NCBI GenBank assembly: GCA_947172355.1
Contig: CAMWBA010000008.1
Coordinates: 1 to 42,964, forward strand
Direction of reading: 5' to 3'
Origin: an uncultured Bacillota bacterium
GTDB lineage: Bacteria > Bacillota > Clostridia > Oscillospirales > Oscillospiraceae
DNA length: 42,964 nt
A program made the position numbers and the translations under genes. The notes under the pieces are model-generated. The model had not been told where the DNA came from. It worked only from the letters and a program-made list of their open reading frames with translations, and did no database searches. Shown piece by piece: positions 32,442-41,119 of this stretch (position 1 is its first letter; each line of letters begins with the position of its first letter).

Positions 32442-32483
32442 TGCTGGAACGGTGCTTCAAGTAATTTTAGGAGGATAGGCGCA

Positions 32484-32639
32484 ATGGACAAGTATGTCTG
32501 CCCCTGTGGCTACGTTTATGACCCCGCCGCCGGCGACCCGGACAACGGCATCGCCCCTGGCACCCCCTGGGAGCAGGTTCCGGACAGCTGGGTCTGCCCC
32601 ACCTGCGGACTGGGCAAGGACGTTTTTGAGAAGGAATAA
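32484..32639 (+). CDS. Rubredoxin with a shortened first iron knuckle
   Basis: A 51-residue one-iron electron carrier. The conserved core [20 protein letters not shown] and the second knuckle CPTCG (Cys-x2-Cys) are normal. The first knuckle reads [10 protein letters not shown], so the two Cys are separated by a single Pro instead of the usual two residues. AGGAGG precedes the ATG. In anaerobes rubredoxin feeds oxygen- and superoxide-detoxifying enzymes. No partner gene is adjacent. A hairpin follows. Confidence 0.93.
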   Translation: MDKYVCPCGYVYDPAAGDPDNGIAPGTPWEQVPDSWVCPTCGLGKDVFEKE

Positions 32640-32649
32640 ATACGTTTTT

Positions 32650-32677
32650 GAGGGAAACGGGGAAACTCGTTTCCCTC
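32650..32677 (+). terminator. Hairpin after rubredoxin
   Basis: GAGGGAAACG (32650-32659) pairs with 32668-32677, shortly after the stop. The T-run is weak. From here to 32939 I see no gene on either strand. Confidence 0.55.
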
Positions 32678-32939
32678 CTTCTGCCTTGAAGGACAGATCG
32701 TCTCCTCTTTCATCCTTAACTGCACCAAACATAGGCGGTATATGTAACGTGCGGCTTCTCGACAAGCCATAAATTCCTGGGCAGGTCTGCTCTTGTTGTC
32801 ATCCACTCCCGGAATCTTGGGAAGCGGAGCAAGCGTATCAGGTGGCGGAACCGAAGTGAGAGGACCGGCGGGAAACGAGGTACGCAACCACGTTGACGAA
32901 CCCCGGTTCCACGCTGCGGCTCAGCGGCTCGGAGTTGTA

Positions 32940-33869
32940 TCAAGAGATTTTGACGGCACGGGAGGGCTGATAGCCAGCCCCGGCGGGGTAGAAGAAGTTC
33001 ACCTTTTTCTCCGAAAGACAAACCGTGAAAGCGGTGTCCCGCATAACCTCGCCGTCCACCACTGCGGTGATTTCCTCTTGGGCGGAGAAGGTCACCTCTT
33101 GTCCGTGGTGGGACAAAATCAGCTCCGGATACTGGCGGTAAAGCCCCTTGGCGTATTTGTCCACCAGCCGCAGAAAGGTAAACCGTCCCACTTTTTTTAC
33201 CAGCAGTACGTCCAATATCCCATCGTCGGGCATCGCGTCTCCAACGGGCATAAACCCCCCTCCATAATACCGGCCGTTGCACACGCACAGCAGACAGGCG
33301 GGCTGATTCTCCCACTGGATATCTCCCATCTGCACCGATATAGGGCGGGCGATGCCCTTAAACAGAACATTTTCGGCCAAAGCCAAAATATAGGCTCCAA
33401 TGCCGGAGACCAACCACCAGTCCTTATAACGGTGGACGTCGGCGGCCACTCGGGCATCCACTCCAGCGCACACCACGTCAATGCCCAGGTGCCCATTGCA
33501 GTCGATTAGGTCGAAGGGTGTTTCAGGGCCAATGGCCAGCTCCTCCAAGTTGTAAAACAGGCTACGGCAGTTTGGACCGAAGATTTTTAGGAAGTCGTTC
33601 CCCGTCCCCTTGGGGACGTTGGTGATGGCTGCGTGGCTATAGCCTGCCGCACCGTTGACCACTTCGTTGAGGGTGCCGTCTCCTCCGCAGGCATAGATCC
33701 GGACAGGTTCCCCGGTCCGGACTGCCGCCTCGGTAAACCGTCGGGCGTCTCCCGCCTGCTTGGTGTAGACCACCTCGTGTGGGAAGGAGAGCTTGTCCAG
33801 CATGACCTCCAGCTCCTGTGTGGTTCTCCTCTTTCCGGCGGCGGGGTTGATGATGAACAGGTGGCGCAT
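32940..33869 (-). CDS. Diacylglycerol/lipid kinase (YegS/DgkB/BmrU family)
   Basis: A 309-residue cytoplasmic or membrane-associated ATP-dependent lipid kinase. It has FIINPAAGK at the start, the nucleotide-binding CGGDGTLNEVVNG and PKGTGNDF, and the C-terminal CNGRYYGGGFMPVGDAMPDD and VVDGEV. In Bacillota such enzymes recycle diacylglycerol released during lipoteichoic acid synthesis. The ATG at 33869 begins MRHLFIINPAAGK, where family members normally start, with GAGG nearby; longer starts at 33887 and 33923 are possible. It is last in a run of minus-strand housekeeping genes. Confidence 0.9.
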   Translation of the reverse strand: MRHLFIINPAAGKRRTTQELEVMLDKLSFPHEVVYTKQAGDARRFTEAAVRTGEPVRIYACGGDGTLNEVVNGAAGYSHAAITNVPKGTGNDFLKIFGPNCRSLFYNLEELAIGPETPFDLIDCNGHLGIDVVCAGVDARVAADVHRYKDWWLVSGIGAYILALAENVLFKGIARPISVQMGDIQWENQPACLLCVCNGRYYGGGFMPVGDAMPDDGILDVLLVKKVGRFTFLRLVDKYAKGLYRQYPELILSHHGQEVTFSAQEEITAVVDGEVMRDTAFTVCLSEKKVNFFYPAGAGYQPSRAVKIS

Positions 33870-33999
33870 TGTCCTCACAAACTCCATTCCGTTCCGTCCG
33901 CTTTTGACGGACATCTGCTCCATTTTGCCGCCCTATCCAAAGCGGGATCTGCTTTGCCGGACGTTTTGGGGGGCAGCTGGCGTTGCGCAGGAACGTATT

Positions 34000-35115
34000 T
34001 TATAGATACATAAATAGGTCACATTTCAGCATCCCGTTGTACAGCTTGCGTTTTTTGTCCGCTTTTTTGCCGAAGGTGCGCTCAAATTCCGTGTGGGAGG
34101 ACAGAAGATAAAGTTTCCAGCCTTCCGGGAACTTGTTCCAGGCTTGGCCGAAGGCGCGGTAGAGTTCCTCCGCCTCTCTGCGCTCCAGGACCCGTTCTCC
34201 GTAGGGCGGGTTTGTAACCACTCTGCCATAGAGCCCGCCCCAGTGGAAGCGGGTGGCATCGTCCACCTCAAAACGCACAATGTCGTCCACCTCGGCCAGC
34301 TGGGCGTTGTGCCGGGCCAAAGCCACAGCGTCAGGGTCGATGTCCCCGCCCCAGATTTCGTATTGGCCGTCAAACTCCTGGTCCATAGCCTCGCTGGCCC
34401 CATTCAGCCAATGTTTTTTGTCCAGCCAGCTCCATTTCTGGGCGGAAAAGGTCCGATTTAAGCCAGGGGCACGGTTGCGGGCCACCAGAGCCGCCTCAAT
34501 GGGGATCGTACCTGAGCCGCAGAATGGGTCGCACAGGGGATCCCGCCCCTTATAGCGGGACAGAAGGACCAGCCCGGCGGCTAGGGTCTCCCGCAGGGGG
34601 GCGGCCACCCCCTGGGCTCGGTAGCCTCGCTTGTGCAGGCCGGGGCCGGAGGTGTCCAGCATTAGAGAAGCGGTGTCCCCCATGATGGAAAACTGCACTT
34701 GATACAGGGCCCCTGTCTCTGGCAGGGTGGTCAGCCCATAGTTGCCGCCCAGCCGGGCGGCAATTGCTTTTTTTACAATGGATTGGCAGGCGGGCACCGA
34801 CCGCAGGACGGAGTTCAGGCTGTGGCCCTTCACCGGAAATTGTCCGTCCCGGGGAATGAACCGTTCCCAAGGCAGGGCGCGTACCCCTTCAAAGAGCGCA
34901 TCAAAATCCCGGGCTGGGAAGCTCCCTAGCACCAGCAGCACCCGTTCTCCGGTGCGCAGGTTCAAGTTGAGGCGGGGCAGGTCCTTGTCTCCGCCTGTAC
35001 ACAGCACACGGCCGTTTTCTGCCGTCACCTTGGGCAGACCCAGCCGCCGAATCTCGTCGGCGCAGATTCCCTCCAGTCCAAAGAGGGTGGGAATGGCAAA
35101 TTGTAATGGTTCCAT
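34000..35115 (-). CDS. THUMP-domain RNA methyltransferase (RlmL/YpsC type)
   Basis: A 371-residue SAM-dependent methyltransferase that should methylate guanine N2 in 23S rRNA. The N-terminal ferredoxin-like/THUMP part (1-155) is followed by the Rossmann methyltransferase with DPFCGSGTIPIEAA, a GGDIDPDAVALARHNA SAM-binding strand and the catalytic NPPYGER. The ATG has GAGG eight bases upstream. It lies 58 bases after the glutamate racemase gene on the same strand. Confidence 0.92.
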   Translation of the reverse strand: MEPLQFAIPTLFGLEGICADEIRRLGLPKVTAENGRVLCTGGDKDLPRLNLNLRTGERVLLVLGSFPARDFDALFEGVRALPWERFIPRDGQFPVKGHSLNSVLRSVPACQSIVKKAIAARLGGNYGLTTLPETGALYQVQFSIMGDTASLMLDTSGPGLHKRGYRAQGVAAPLRETLAAGLVLLSRYKGRDPLCDPFCGSGTIPIEAALVARNRAPGLNRTFSAQKWSWLDKKHWLNGASEAMDQEFDGQYEIWGGDIDPDAVALARHNAQLAEVDDIVRFEVDDATRFHWGGLYGRVVTNPPYGERVLERREAEELYRAFGQAWNKFPEGWKLYLLSSHTEFERTFGKKADKKRKLYNGMLKCDLFMYL

Positions 35116-35173
35116 AGGCAGTGCCTCGTTTCTCTTTTGTAGGGACAGCTGGTTGTCCGTCCGTGTTCCCAGG

Positions 35174-36037
35174 CTAGAGCGGTGGGCTGCCGCAGGGCGC
35201 CGCTGCGCAGGATATCGCGTCCAGCTCCATCGGCGGATAAAACTCCACCCGTTCCACCCGCTTCAGCCCTACTTGCTGGGCCCGGAGGGCGTATTCAGCC
35301 ACGTCGCCGGTGGTGTATATGGTAAGCGTTCCGGGAGTCTTCTGAGGATTGCTTCGGTGTTCTCGTTCTAAATATGATTCCAGCGCCCTGGCCATCTCCT
35401 CCGCTGGGTCGATGAGGGGCAGGCCGGGGTACAGCCTGTGGATGCGGTCTGCCACCAGAGGGTAATGGGTGCAGCCCAAAACACAGCAGTCCACCCGGTC
35501 TGCTCGGACCATCTGGTCCAGTTCCCGGCGCAGGTCTTGGTCCACCTGGGACATCCCTGCGGGATCCCCTAAGCTGTGCTCCACCAGGCGGGCCAGGTCG
35601 GGACAGCCGCAGCTGAGCACCACCAGTTTTCGAGGGCTGAGCGCCAGAATTTTTTGGGGATAGACCTGGGCGTTGTGAGTAAAAACGGTGGAGATGACCC
35701 CCACCTTGTTGACCTCCAGCCTGGCCACCGCGTTCGCCCCCGCTTGAACTGCGTCAAAAGCGGGACAGGAGAGCAGGTCCACACACCGGTCCGACAAACA
35801 GGAGATGGTGTTGCAGGCTACCAGCAGGGCCTTTACCCCCCGGTCCTCCATAAATTGGAACATATACCGGGCCATAGCCACGATGGTCTCTGCCCGGTGG
35901 TTGCCGTAAGGGATGTGGGCGCCATCCCCGAAATAGATCAGGTCCTCCCAGGGCAACAGAGATTGGACCCGCTTTACGACACTAAAGCCCCCGATTCCGG
36001 AGTCCAGGACGCCGATGGGGCTGCATTGATTTGACAT
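35174..36037 (-). CDS. murI: Glutamate racemase
   Basis: A 287-residue enzyme making D-glutamate for peptidoglycan. It carries GVLDSGIGGFSVV with the conserved Asp12, the first catalytic Cys75 in VACNTIS and the second Cys189 in LGCTHYP. GGAGG precedes the ATG. It follows the WalRK/YycHI operon by about 110 bases, which groups it with cell-wall functions. Confidence 0.95.
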   Translation of the reverse strand: MSNQCSPIGVLDSGIGGFSVVKRVQSLLPWEDLIYFGDGAHIPYGNHRAETIVAMARYMFQFMEDRGVKALLVACNTISCLSDRCVDLLSCPAFDAVQAGANAVARLEVNKVGVISTVFTHNAQVYPQKILALSPRKLVVLSCGCPDLARLVEHSLGDPAGMSQVDQDLRRELDQMVRADRVDCCVLGCTHYPLVADRIHRLYPGLPLIDPAEEMARALESYLEREHRSNPQKTPGTLTIYTTGDVAEYALRAQQVGLKRVERVEFYPPMELDAISCAAAPCGSPPL

Positions 36038-36150
36038 GAAGGCCCTCCTTGGGGAGATAGACGTAAGGGTGCGTGATGTGGCCGATGATGGCTGGTCTTT
36101 ACGGAGAAATTGACACCCGCACCTCTACAGAATATGCGGCTGCGCCCAAT

Positions 36151-36966
36151 TTAGGACACCCGCGTCACTCCGCCGGTAACGGTGTCCAGCTGATAGGCTC
36201 CCGTGTCGGTGGTCACCCGCCAGACAGGGGTGAGGATGATGGGTCCGGACAGAGAGGCGGCGCTGACATAACCAGGTTCAATGGCATCAATACAGTTGCA
36301 TACATCGCCCAAGGCGCTGACCCCATTAAGAAAGTCGATCAGAGCGGTGGCCACCGAGATGGTCTGCCGGCTGGTATCCTCCTGAGGCTTGCTCACCAGC
36401 TGCCGGCCGGCTGTAATGGCGGACAGTCCGTTGTCCCGGCAAATTAAGGTGACCTGTTGGGTAAACAGGGGACTGCCATTCCAGGTCTGACGGAACAGCA
36501 GCTCATGGGAAGATTCCTCTAAAATAATGCCGGAGAGCCCCACCGTTTCCATCAGAGCCAGGCAGTCTGCCGCCCGGTCTGCTCCAAGGGGAAAGCAGGC
36601 CGGGTCCAGCAGGGCGGAAAAGGTTCCGTCGCTGTGGAACTGAACAGAACCCTTGTTGTTGAAATAGCGGTATACTTCCCCCCCCCGGGATTCGGCGGTT
36701 ACGGAGCCTTGAAGCAGCAAGGCGGCGGAGTGCTCCTCGCCCTCGATGTCCCGCTCTGCCGTCAGCGGCAGCAGGTCCATAGACAGAGGGATAATGCTTT
36801 CGTCTACCTCAACCCCGCGGCTTTGCAGAAACAGGATGGCGTTTTCCCGGGCCTGTACCCGCATGCGGCCGCTTTGGAGGGCCTGACCGGCCACCAACAG
36901 CAGAAGACACAGATTGGTTGCAGCCAGAATGGCTAGAATAATGTTTTTCAGTTTGCTCCAAGGCAT
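36151..36966 (-). CDS. yycI: YycI-like regulator of the WalRK system
   Basis: A 271-residue protein with one N-terminal membrane helix (SKLKNIILAILAATNLCLLL) and an extracytoplasmic domain of YycI type (two-component system regulatory protein family). In Bacillus YycH and YycI sit beside WalK in the membrane and adjust its activity. Sequence similarity is weak; the call rests largely on topology and position right after the YycH-like gene. The ATG at 36966, four bases after the yycH stop, has GGGAGGG upstream; the longer in-frame start lies inside yycH. Confidence 0.7.
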   Translation of the reverse strand: MPWSKLKNIILAILAATNLCLLLLVAGQALQSGRMRVQARENAILFLQSRGVEVDESIIPLSMDLLPLTAERDIEGEEHSAALLLQGSVTAESRGGEVYRYFNNKGSVQFHSDGTFSALLDPACFPLGADRAADCLALMETVGLSGIILEESSHELLFRQTWNGSPLFTQQVTLICRDNGLSAITAGRQLVSKPQEDTSRQTISVATALIDFLNGVSALGDVCNCIDAIEPGYVSAASLSGPIILTPVWRVTTDTGAYQLDTVTGGVTRVS

Positions 36967-36970
36967 CGCT

Positions 36971-38329
36971 TCAGCCCTCCCTGGTCCGGTTGTCTTTGGC
37001 CGACCAGCCAGCGGATATGGTATCCCCACCACCATCGGCATAGGTGAGCAGCAGCTCCTGGCCCTCCAGCCCCTGAGCTGCCAGGGCAGCAGCCCCCTGC
37101 ATGGGGGGCAGGATCAGGCTGGTGGTCCCTGATGAGGTATAGCTGCGCAGGCAGATGGAAAACTGAATGACTTGGCTGTCTGTCACCAAAAAGCGGGCGG
37201 CGCAGCCGTCCTCCAACTGCACAGGGATGCCATTGAGGCTGTATCCGAATTTAATCTCCCACCCATCTGGATGTTCTTCCGCAGATAAAAGGTAGAGTCT
37301 GGCCTCGCCGCACCGGCCAGCCAGGGCGGTGAGTGCAAGCTGGCGGCAGGTCTCCACGCGGTCAAACAGCGCTCCGCTCTCCCTCTGGCTCAAAACCGGG
37401 AACAATCCAGTCCCGGTCCGGCCTTCATAGAGGTATTGGGCCACCCCCCGGTCAGACAGACGAACGCTGTCGTCTCCGCTGCGGGCCACCTGTTCGTCGG
37501 TGGCATAGAAGCTGGTGGAGTTGAGAGAGAAGCCCAGGTCCTGAACCAGCGACTGGAGCGCCCCTTGGGCGGACATGGGGTTGGCGGCGGTATACACCAA
37601 TGGGGCCGGGGCCTCAGGCAAAAGCAGTGTGTCCGGGTCCAGGTGCTGATACAGCTCCGATTCAAAGGCGTAGAACGCTCCGTTGTCCGTCAGTCCGGAA
37701 AGCGCTTCGGCCAGCGGGAAGGACTCGGCTACCTCGGAGCGGCAGCGGTAATAGCGGCCATTCATCTCATCGCGGTAGTAAAGCTCCACCCCGTCCTCCC
37801 GCACCGTGAGGGCCAGGCGGCGAACGGTGGCAGTCAGTCCGGTCTCGCCGCCAGACAGCCAGCCCACCAACACCGGCAGGGGAAGGTCTCCCTGAAAATC
37901 CATATATACCCCCAAGACAGAGGTCAATGCCTCTTCCCACTGCCGGCGGCCGATGGCCTCGGGGGTTCCAGCGCTGGAGAGGGCTTCTACCAGCGGGCCG
38001 GCCACCTGCTGAAACAGCTCTTGGCAGGCGGTTTGGTCATAACGGAGGCCGCAGCGAACCCCTTCGGCTCCTTCCGGAAGGCTCAGGCCGCCAGGCAGGG
38101 GAAAGCCGGCCGGCAAATTGGCCACCATGGCCAGCGGCAGCGCACCCGAGCCCCGGTCCACGGCCTGTGTTTGGTCAGGGAGCGCCTGAGCCCCCTCCTC
38201 GTGAAACAGCTCCCACAGGGGACCCACCAGGGGCGTTTGGGCAGTCAGCCACAAGGCGGAGCAGGTGAGCAGAAGGATCAAAACATCTTTGAGCAATTCT
38301 ATAGCCCGGCGATTTTTGTTATCTCTCAT
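36971..38329 (-). CDS. yycH: YycH-like regulator of the WalRK system
   Basis: A 452-residue protein with a single N-terminal helix (ELLKDVLILLLTCSALWLTA) and a large extracytoplasmic region, as in YycH. Segments such as VYTAANPMSAQGALQSLVQD and SDRGVAQYLYEG suit this family. It starts at the ATG 38329 (GAGGGG upstream) and overlaps the histidine kinase gene by 11 bases, so it is translated together with walK. Its expected role is modulation of WalK. The divergence from Bacillus homologues is large. Confidence 0.75.
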   Translation of the reverse strand: MRDNKNRRAIELLKDVLILLLTCSALWLTAQTPLVGPLWELFHEEGAQALPDQTQAVDRGSGALPLAMVANLPAGFPLPGGLSLPEGAEGVRCGLRYDQTACQELFQQVAGPLVEALSSAGTPEAIGRRQWEEALTSVLGVYMDFQGDLPLPVLVGWLSGGETGLTATVRRLALTVREDGVELYYRDEMNGRYYRCRSEVAESFPLAEALSGLTDNGAFYAFESELYQHLDPDTLLLPEAPAPLVYTAANPMSAQGALQSLVQDLGFSLNSTSFYATDEQVARSGDDSVRLSDRGVAQYLYEGRTGTGLFPVLSQRESGALFDRVETCRQLALTALAGRCGEARLYLLSAEEHPDGWEIKFGYSLNGIPVQLEDGCAARFLVTDSQVIQFSICLRSYTSSGTTSLILPPMQGAAALAAQGLEGQELLLTYADGGGDTISAGWSAKDNRTREG

Positions 38330-40097
38330 GGTCCGGCCCCTCAATGTTCAGCTCCAACCGGATGGCCAGACCCGGTCCCTCCTTGTTTAAAAGGGTAATC
38401 CGGCCCCGGTGGCGCTCCACAATCTCCTTGGCGATGGAAAGGCCCAAACCGGTGCCCCCGGACTGGCGGGAACGCGCCTTGTCCACCCGGTAAAACCGCT
38501 CGAAGATGCGGGGACGGTCCTCTTCCGGGATGCCGATACCGTCGTCGTCCACCACCATCCACACCTTGTCCCGCCGCTGTCCGGCATAGATGTGGATATG
38601 GCCCCCATCGGGGGTATATTTAATGGAGTTAGACACAATATTCATCATCACTTGAAGAATGCGCTCCCGGTCGGCCAGGATTTCCGGCAGGGCCGGCTCC
38701 AACTCCAGCGTGAGGGTGTGGTCGTGCTTTTGGGCCTCCATATAGACCGCGTTGTAGATATCCTTCACTGCCTCACCGAAGGAGAAACGGGCCAGCTTCA
38801 GTTCACTGCGCTCCGAGTCAAACCGAGACAGGGTAAGCAGGTCCTGTACAATGTGGGTCATTCGGTCGCTTTCGTTGAGAATAACCCCCAGGAACTTCTT
38901 TTCCATCTCCGGCGGCATCTCTCCGGCGTTGTCGGTGAGGGTCTCGGCATAAGAGCGGATGTTGGTCAAGGGGGTGCGCAGTTCGTGGGAGACATTGGCT
39001 ACAAACTCCCGGCGCATCTCCTCGTTTTTCCGCTGCTCGGTGACGTCGTGGAGGACTACCAGGGCGCCGCCTCCCTCCCGGCCCCGGTCAAAGGGAGCCA
39101 TCAGCAGCTGAAGATAGCGCTCCCGCACCTGCCGTTCCTCCTCCAGATAGTCGTCGGCAGAGAGCACCTGTTCCAGAGGGGCTCCGCCGGGGAACAGGGC
39201 TTCATAGGTGCTGTCCGGCCCAATGGTCTGGCGCAGCATCCGGGCGGCGGCGGGGTTGGAGTGGATGACCAGCCCAGCCCGAGAGAATGCCACCACTCCG
39301 TCGGTCATGTGGAGGAAGAGGGTATCCAGCTTATTGCGCTCGTTTTCCACCTGGCGCAGCGTATCTTGAAGCTGGCCGGCCATATCGTTAAAGGTGTCGG
39401 TGAGCACGCCGATCTCGTCTTGGGAGGCCACCTCAATTTTTCGGGAGAAATCCCGTTCCGCCACCCGCATGGCCCCCTCGGTCAGCCGCTGAATGGGGGT
39501 GACCATGGTCTTAGACAGCAGGAAGGACAGCAAAATGGAGATGACCAGGCCAAAAACCAGGGCCTCGATAATGAGAATGAGCATCTGGTTGGTCAGGTCG
39601 TTAGAGGTGGCCTTGTTGTCTAAAATATAGATGATATAGCCCGCGCCGCCCCGGTGGATGGGAATTGCAACGTCCATAAAGTCCTGGGTCAGACTGCTCT
39701 CGTCCCCTGCTTGTCCGGTTTCCAGGCCGGTGGTCAGGGCGAAGACCAGATTTTCAGTGTAATCCAGCCGGGCCTCCTCCCCATCGGGGGAGACCAGACA
39801 CACACCGCTGCTGTCCAGAATATACAGCTTGCGGTTGCGGTTGTCCACACCCAACTCGCCGGCATAGGCTTCCAGCACCTGAAACAGCTGCTGTGCTCCA
39901 TCCTCCTCCTCCTCGGAGGGGGTGGTCAGGTCGTGGTAGAGCAAGGGTTCCTGAAAGACCTCGGACATCTGGCTGTAGAAATCTTCCAAATAAAAGGCGG
40001 TCACCGAGTTGATGAGAAAGGCCCCCACCACCATCATCAGCGACAGAATCAGCAGCACCATAATCATAACCAGCTTCATATGCAGGCTGCGCAGCAT
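38319..40097 (-). CDS. walK: WalK-type sensor histidine kinase
   Basis: A 592-residue membrane kinase controlling cell-wall metabolism with WalR. Domain order: TM1 (8-32), extracytoplasmic sensor (about 33-165), TM2 (about 170-195), HAMP, PAS (about 255-360), HisKA with His371 in FVANVSHELRTPLTNIRSYA, then HATPase with N box MMNIVSNSIKYTPDGG, DDDGIGIP and GGTGLGLSIAKEI. It follows walR with only a small gene between, and precedes yycH and yycI, the conserved order in Gram-positive bacteria. Confidence 0.93.
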   Translation of the reverse strand: MLRSLHMKLVMIMVLLILSLMMVVGAFLINSVTAFYLEDFYSQMSEVFQEPLLYHDLTTPSEEEEDGAQQLFQVLEAYAGELGVDNRNRKLYILDSSGVCLVSPDGEEARLDYTENLVFALTTGLETGQAGDESSLTQDFMDVAIPIHRGGAGYIIYILDNKATSNDLTNQMLILIIEALVFGLVISILLSFLLSKTMVTPIQRLTEGAMRVAERDFSRKIEVASQDEIGVLTDTFNDMAGQLQDTLRQVENERNKLDTLFLHMTDGVVAFSRAGLVIHSNPAAARMLRQTIGPDSTYEALFPGGAPLEQVLSADDYLEEERQVRERYLQLLMAPFDRGREGGGALVVLHDVTEQRKNEEMRREFVANVSHELRTPLTNIRSYAETLTDNAGEMPPEMEKKFLGVILNESDRMTHIVQDLLTLSRFDSERSELKLARFSFGEAVKDIYNAVYMEAQKHDHTLTLELEPALPEILADRERILQVMMNIVSNSIKYTPDGGHIHIYAGQRRDKVWMVVDDDGIGIPEEDRPRIFERFYRVDKARSRQSGGTGLGLSIAKEIVERHRGRITLLNKEGPGLAIRLELNIEGPDHER

Positions 40098-40121
40098 GGG
40101 TAGGCCCCCCCTTCGTCAGAT

Positions 40122-40385
40122 TCATTTCGCCTCACAGTCATCTCCGGCAAACCGGATGGTCTCAGGACCGTGCGTAAAAAATGCAAGAATTTCATCCTTA
40201 GAGAAGGGCCAGTTTGCTTCTTCTCCACAATCCTCTGCAAAAAAATCCAGCAGTTCCTGGCAGCTCATGGGGGAAAGACTGGTTTTGTAGTCATTCCAAT
40301 ACTCCGCCTGAATCTCCTGCCAGCTATTATAGCGCCTCCTGCTCAAAAGGACACCGCGATCCAGGTAAATCAGCGTCGCCTGCAC
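40122..40385 (-). CDS. Small hypothetical protein between walR and walK
   Basis: An 87-residue acidic protein (VQATLIYLDRGVLLSRRRYN, SWQEIQAEYWNDYKTSLSPM, CQELLDFFAEDCGEEANWPF). The GTG at 40385, eleven bases past the walR stop, has GAGGG six bases upstream; the frame continues further up inside walR but that part is a shadow. It ends 25 bases before walK. No signal peptide, helix or known domain is seen. Gram-positive wal operons normally have walR and walK adjacent, so this is an extra gene of unknown role. Confidence 0.6.
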   Translation of the reverse strand: MQATLIYLDRGVLLSRRRYNSWQEIQAEYWNDYKTSLSPMSCQELLDFFAEDCGEEANWPFSKDEILAFFTHGPETIRFAGDDCEAK

Positions 40386-40395
40386 TGGCGTTCCC

Positions 40396-41097
40396 TCATT
40401 CCCCAAAGTAGTATCCCATCCCCCGTTTGGTCTTGATGAAGGCGGGAGCGGCGGGGTCGTCCTCAATTTTTTCCCGCAGGCGGCGGATGGCCACGTCCAC
40501 CGCCCGCACGTCGCCCACATAGCCCTCATAGTTCCACACATGCTCCATCAGGGCCTCCCGGGAAAAGACCTTCCCCGGTCGGGCGGCCAAGAAGCGGATC
40601 AAGTCATACTCCCGCTGGGTCAAGTCCAAAGGAACACCATCTTTAAAGATGGTGGCCCGCTCCTCGTCCACAGACATCCGCTCGCCCAGGGGCAGATCGG
40701 CGGCGGGATCGGGCAGGGGGGGCGCAGCCATAGACATCCGGCGGATGTTGGCCTTGACCCGGGCGATGAGCTCCCGGTTTTTAAAGGGTTTGGTAATATA
40801 GTCGTCCGCTCCCAACTCCAAACCGCGAACCTTGTCGTCCTCCTCTTCCCGGGCGGTAAGCATGACAATGGGGACCGTACAGCCCGCCTTGCGGATCTTT
40901 TCACACACCGCAAAGCCGTCCATCTTGGGCAGCATCAGATCCAGCAGGACCAAGTCTGGATTCTGCTCCAAGGCCAGCTGAAGGCCGGTGGGGCCGTCCA
41001 GAGCCTCAATGGTATCGTACCCCTCTTTCACCAGAATGAAGGACAGAATGTCCACAATGCTCTGCTCGTCCTCAATAATTAAGATGGTCTTTCCCAT
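40396..41097 (-). CDS. walR: WalR-type response regulator
   Basis: A 233-residue OmpR/PhoB-class regulator. The receiver domain has the acidic pair ED (9-10), phospho-acceptor Asp53 in LLDLMLPKMDG and Lys in ITKPF; the C-terminal winged helix shows LTQREYDLIRFLAARPGKVF and VDVAIRRLREKIEDDP, then RGMGYYF. It is activated by WalK and controls wall hydrolase genes. AGGAGG precedes the ATG. It lies 22 bases after the Nudix gene and is probably in its transcript. Confidence 0.95.
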   Translation of the reverse strand: MGKTILIIEDEQSIVDILSFILVKEGYDTIEALDGPTGLQLALEQNPDLVLLDLMLPKMDGFAVCEKIRKAGCTVPIVMLTAREEEDDKVRGLELGADDYITKPFKNRELIARVKANIRRMSMAAPPLPDPAADLPLGERMSVDEERATIFKDGVPLDLTQREYDLIRFLAARPGKVFSREALMEHVWNYEGYVGDVRAVDVAIRRLREKIEDDPAAPAFIKTKRGMGYYFGE

Positions 41098-41119
41098 AAC
41101 GACCTCCTGTTTTTAACAT

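Noticed and set aside
32640-32939. Possible gene fragment between rubredoxin and the lipid kinase
   Set aside because: Both strands show only short frames with no family resemblance.
38409-39623. A 404-codon open frame on the plus strand
   Set aside because: It is antisense to the clear WalK histidine kinase and has the His/Gly/Gln-rich composition of a shadow frame.
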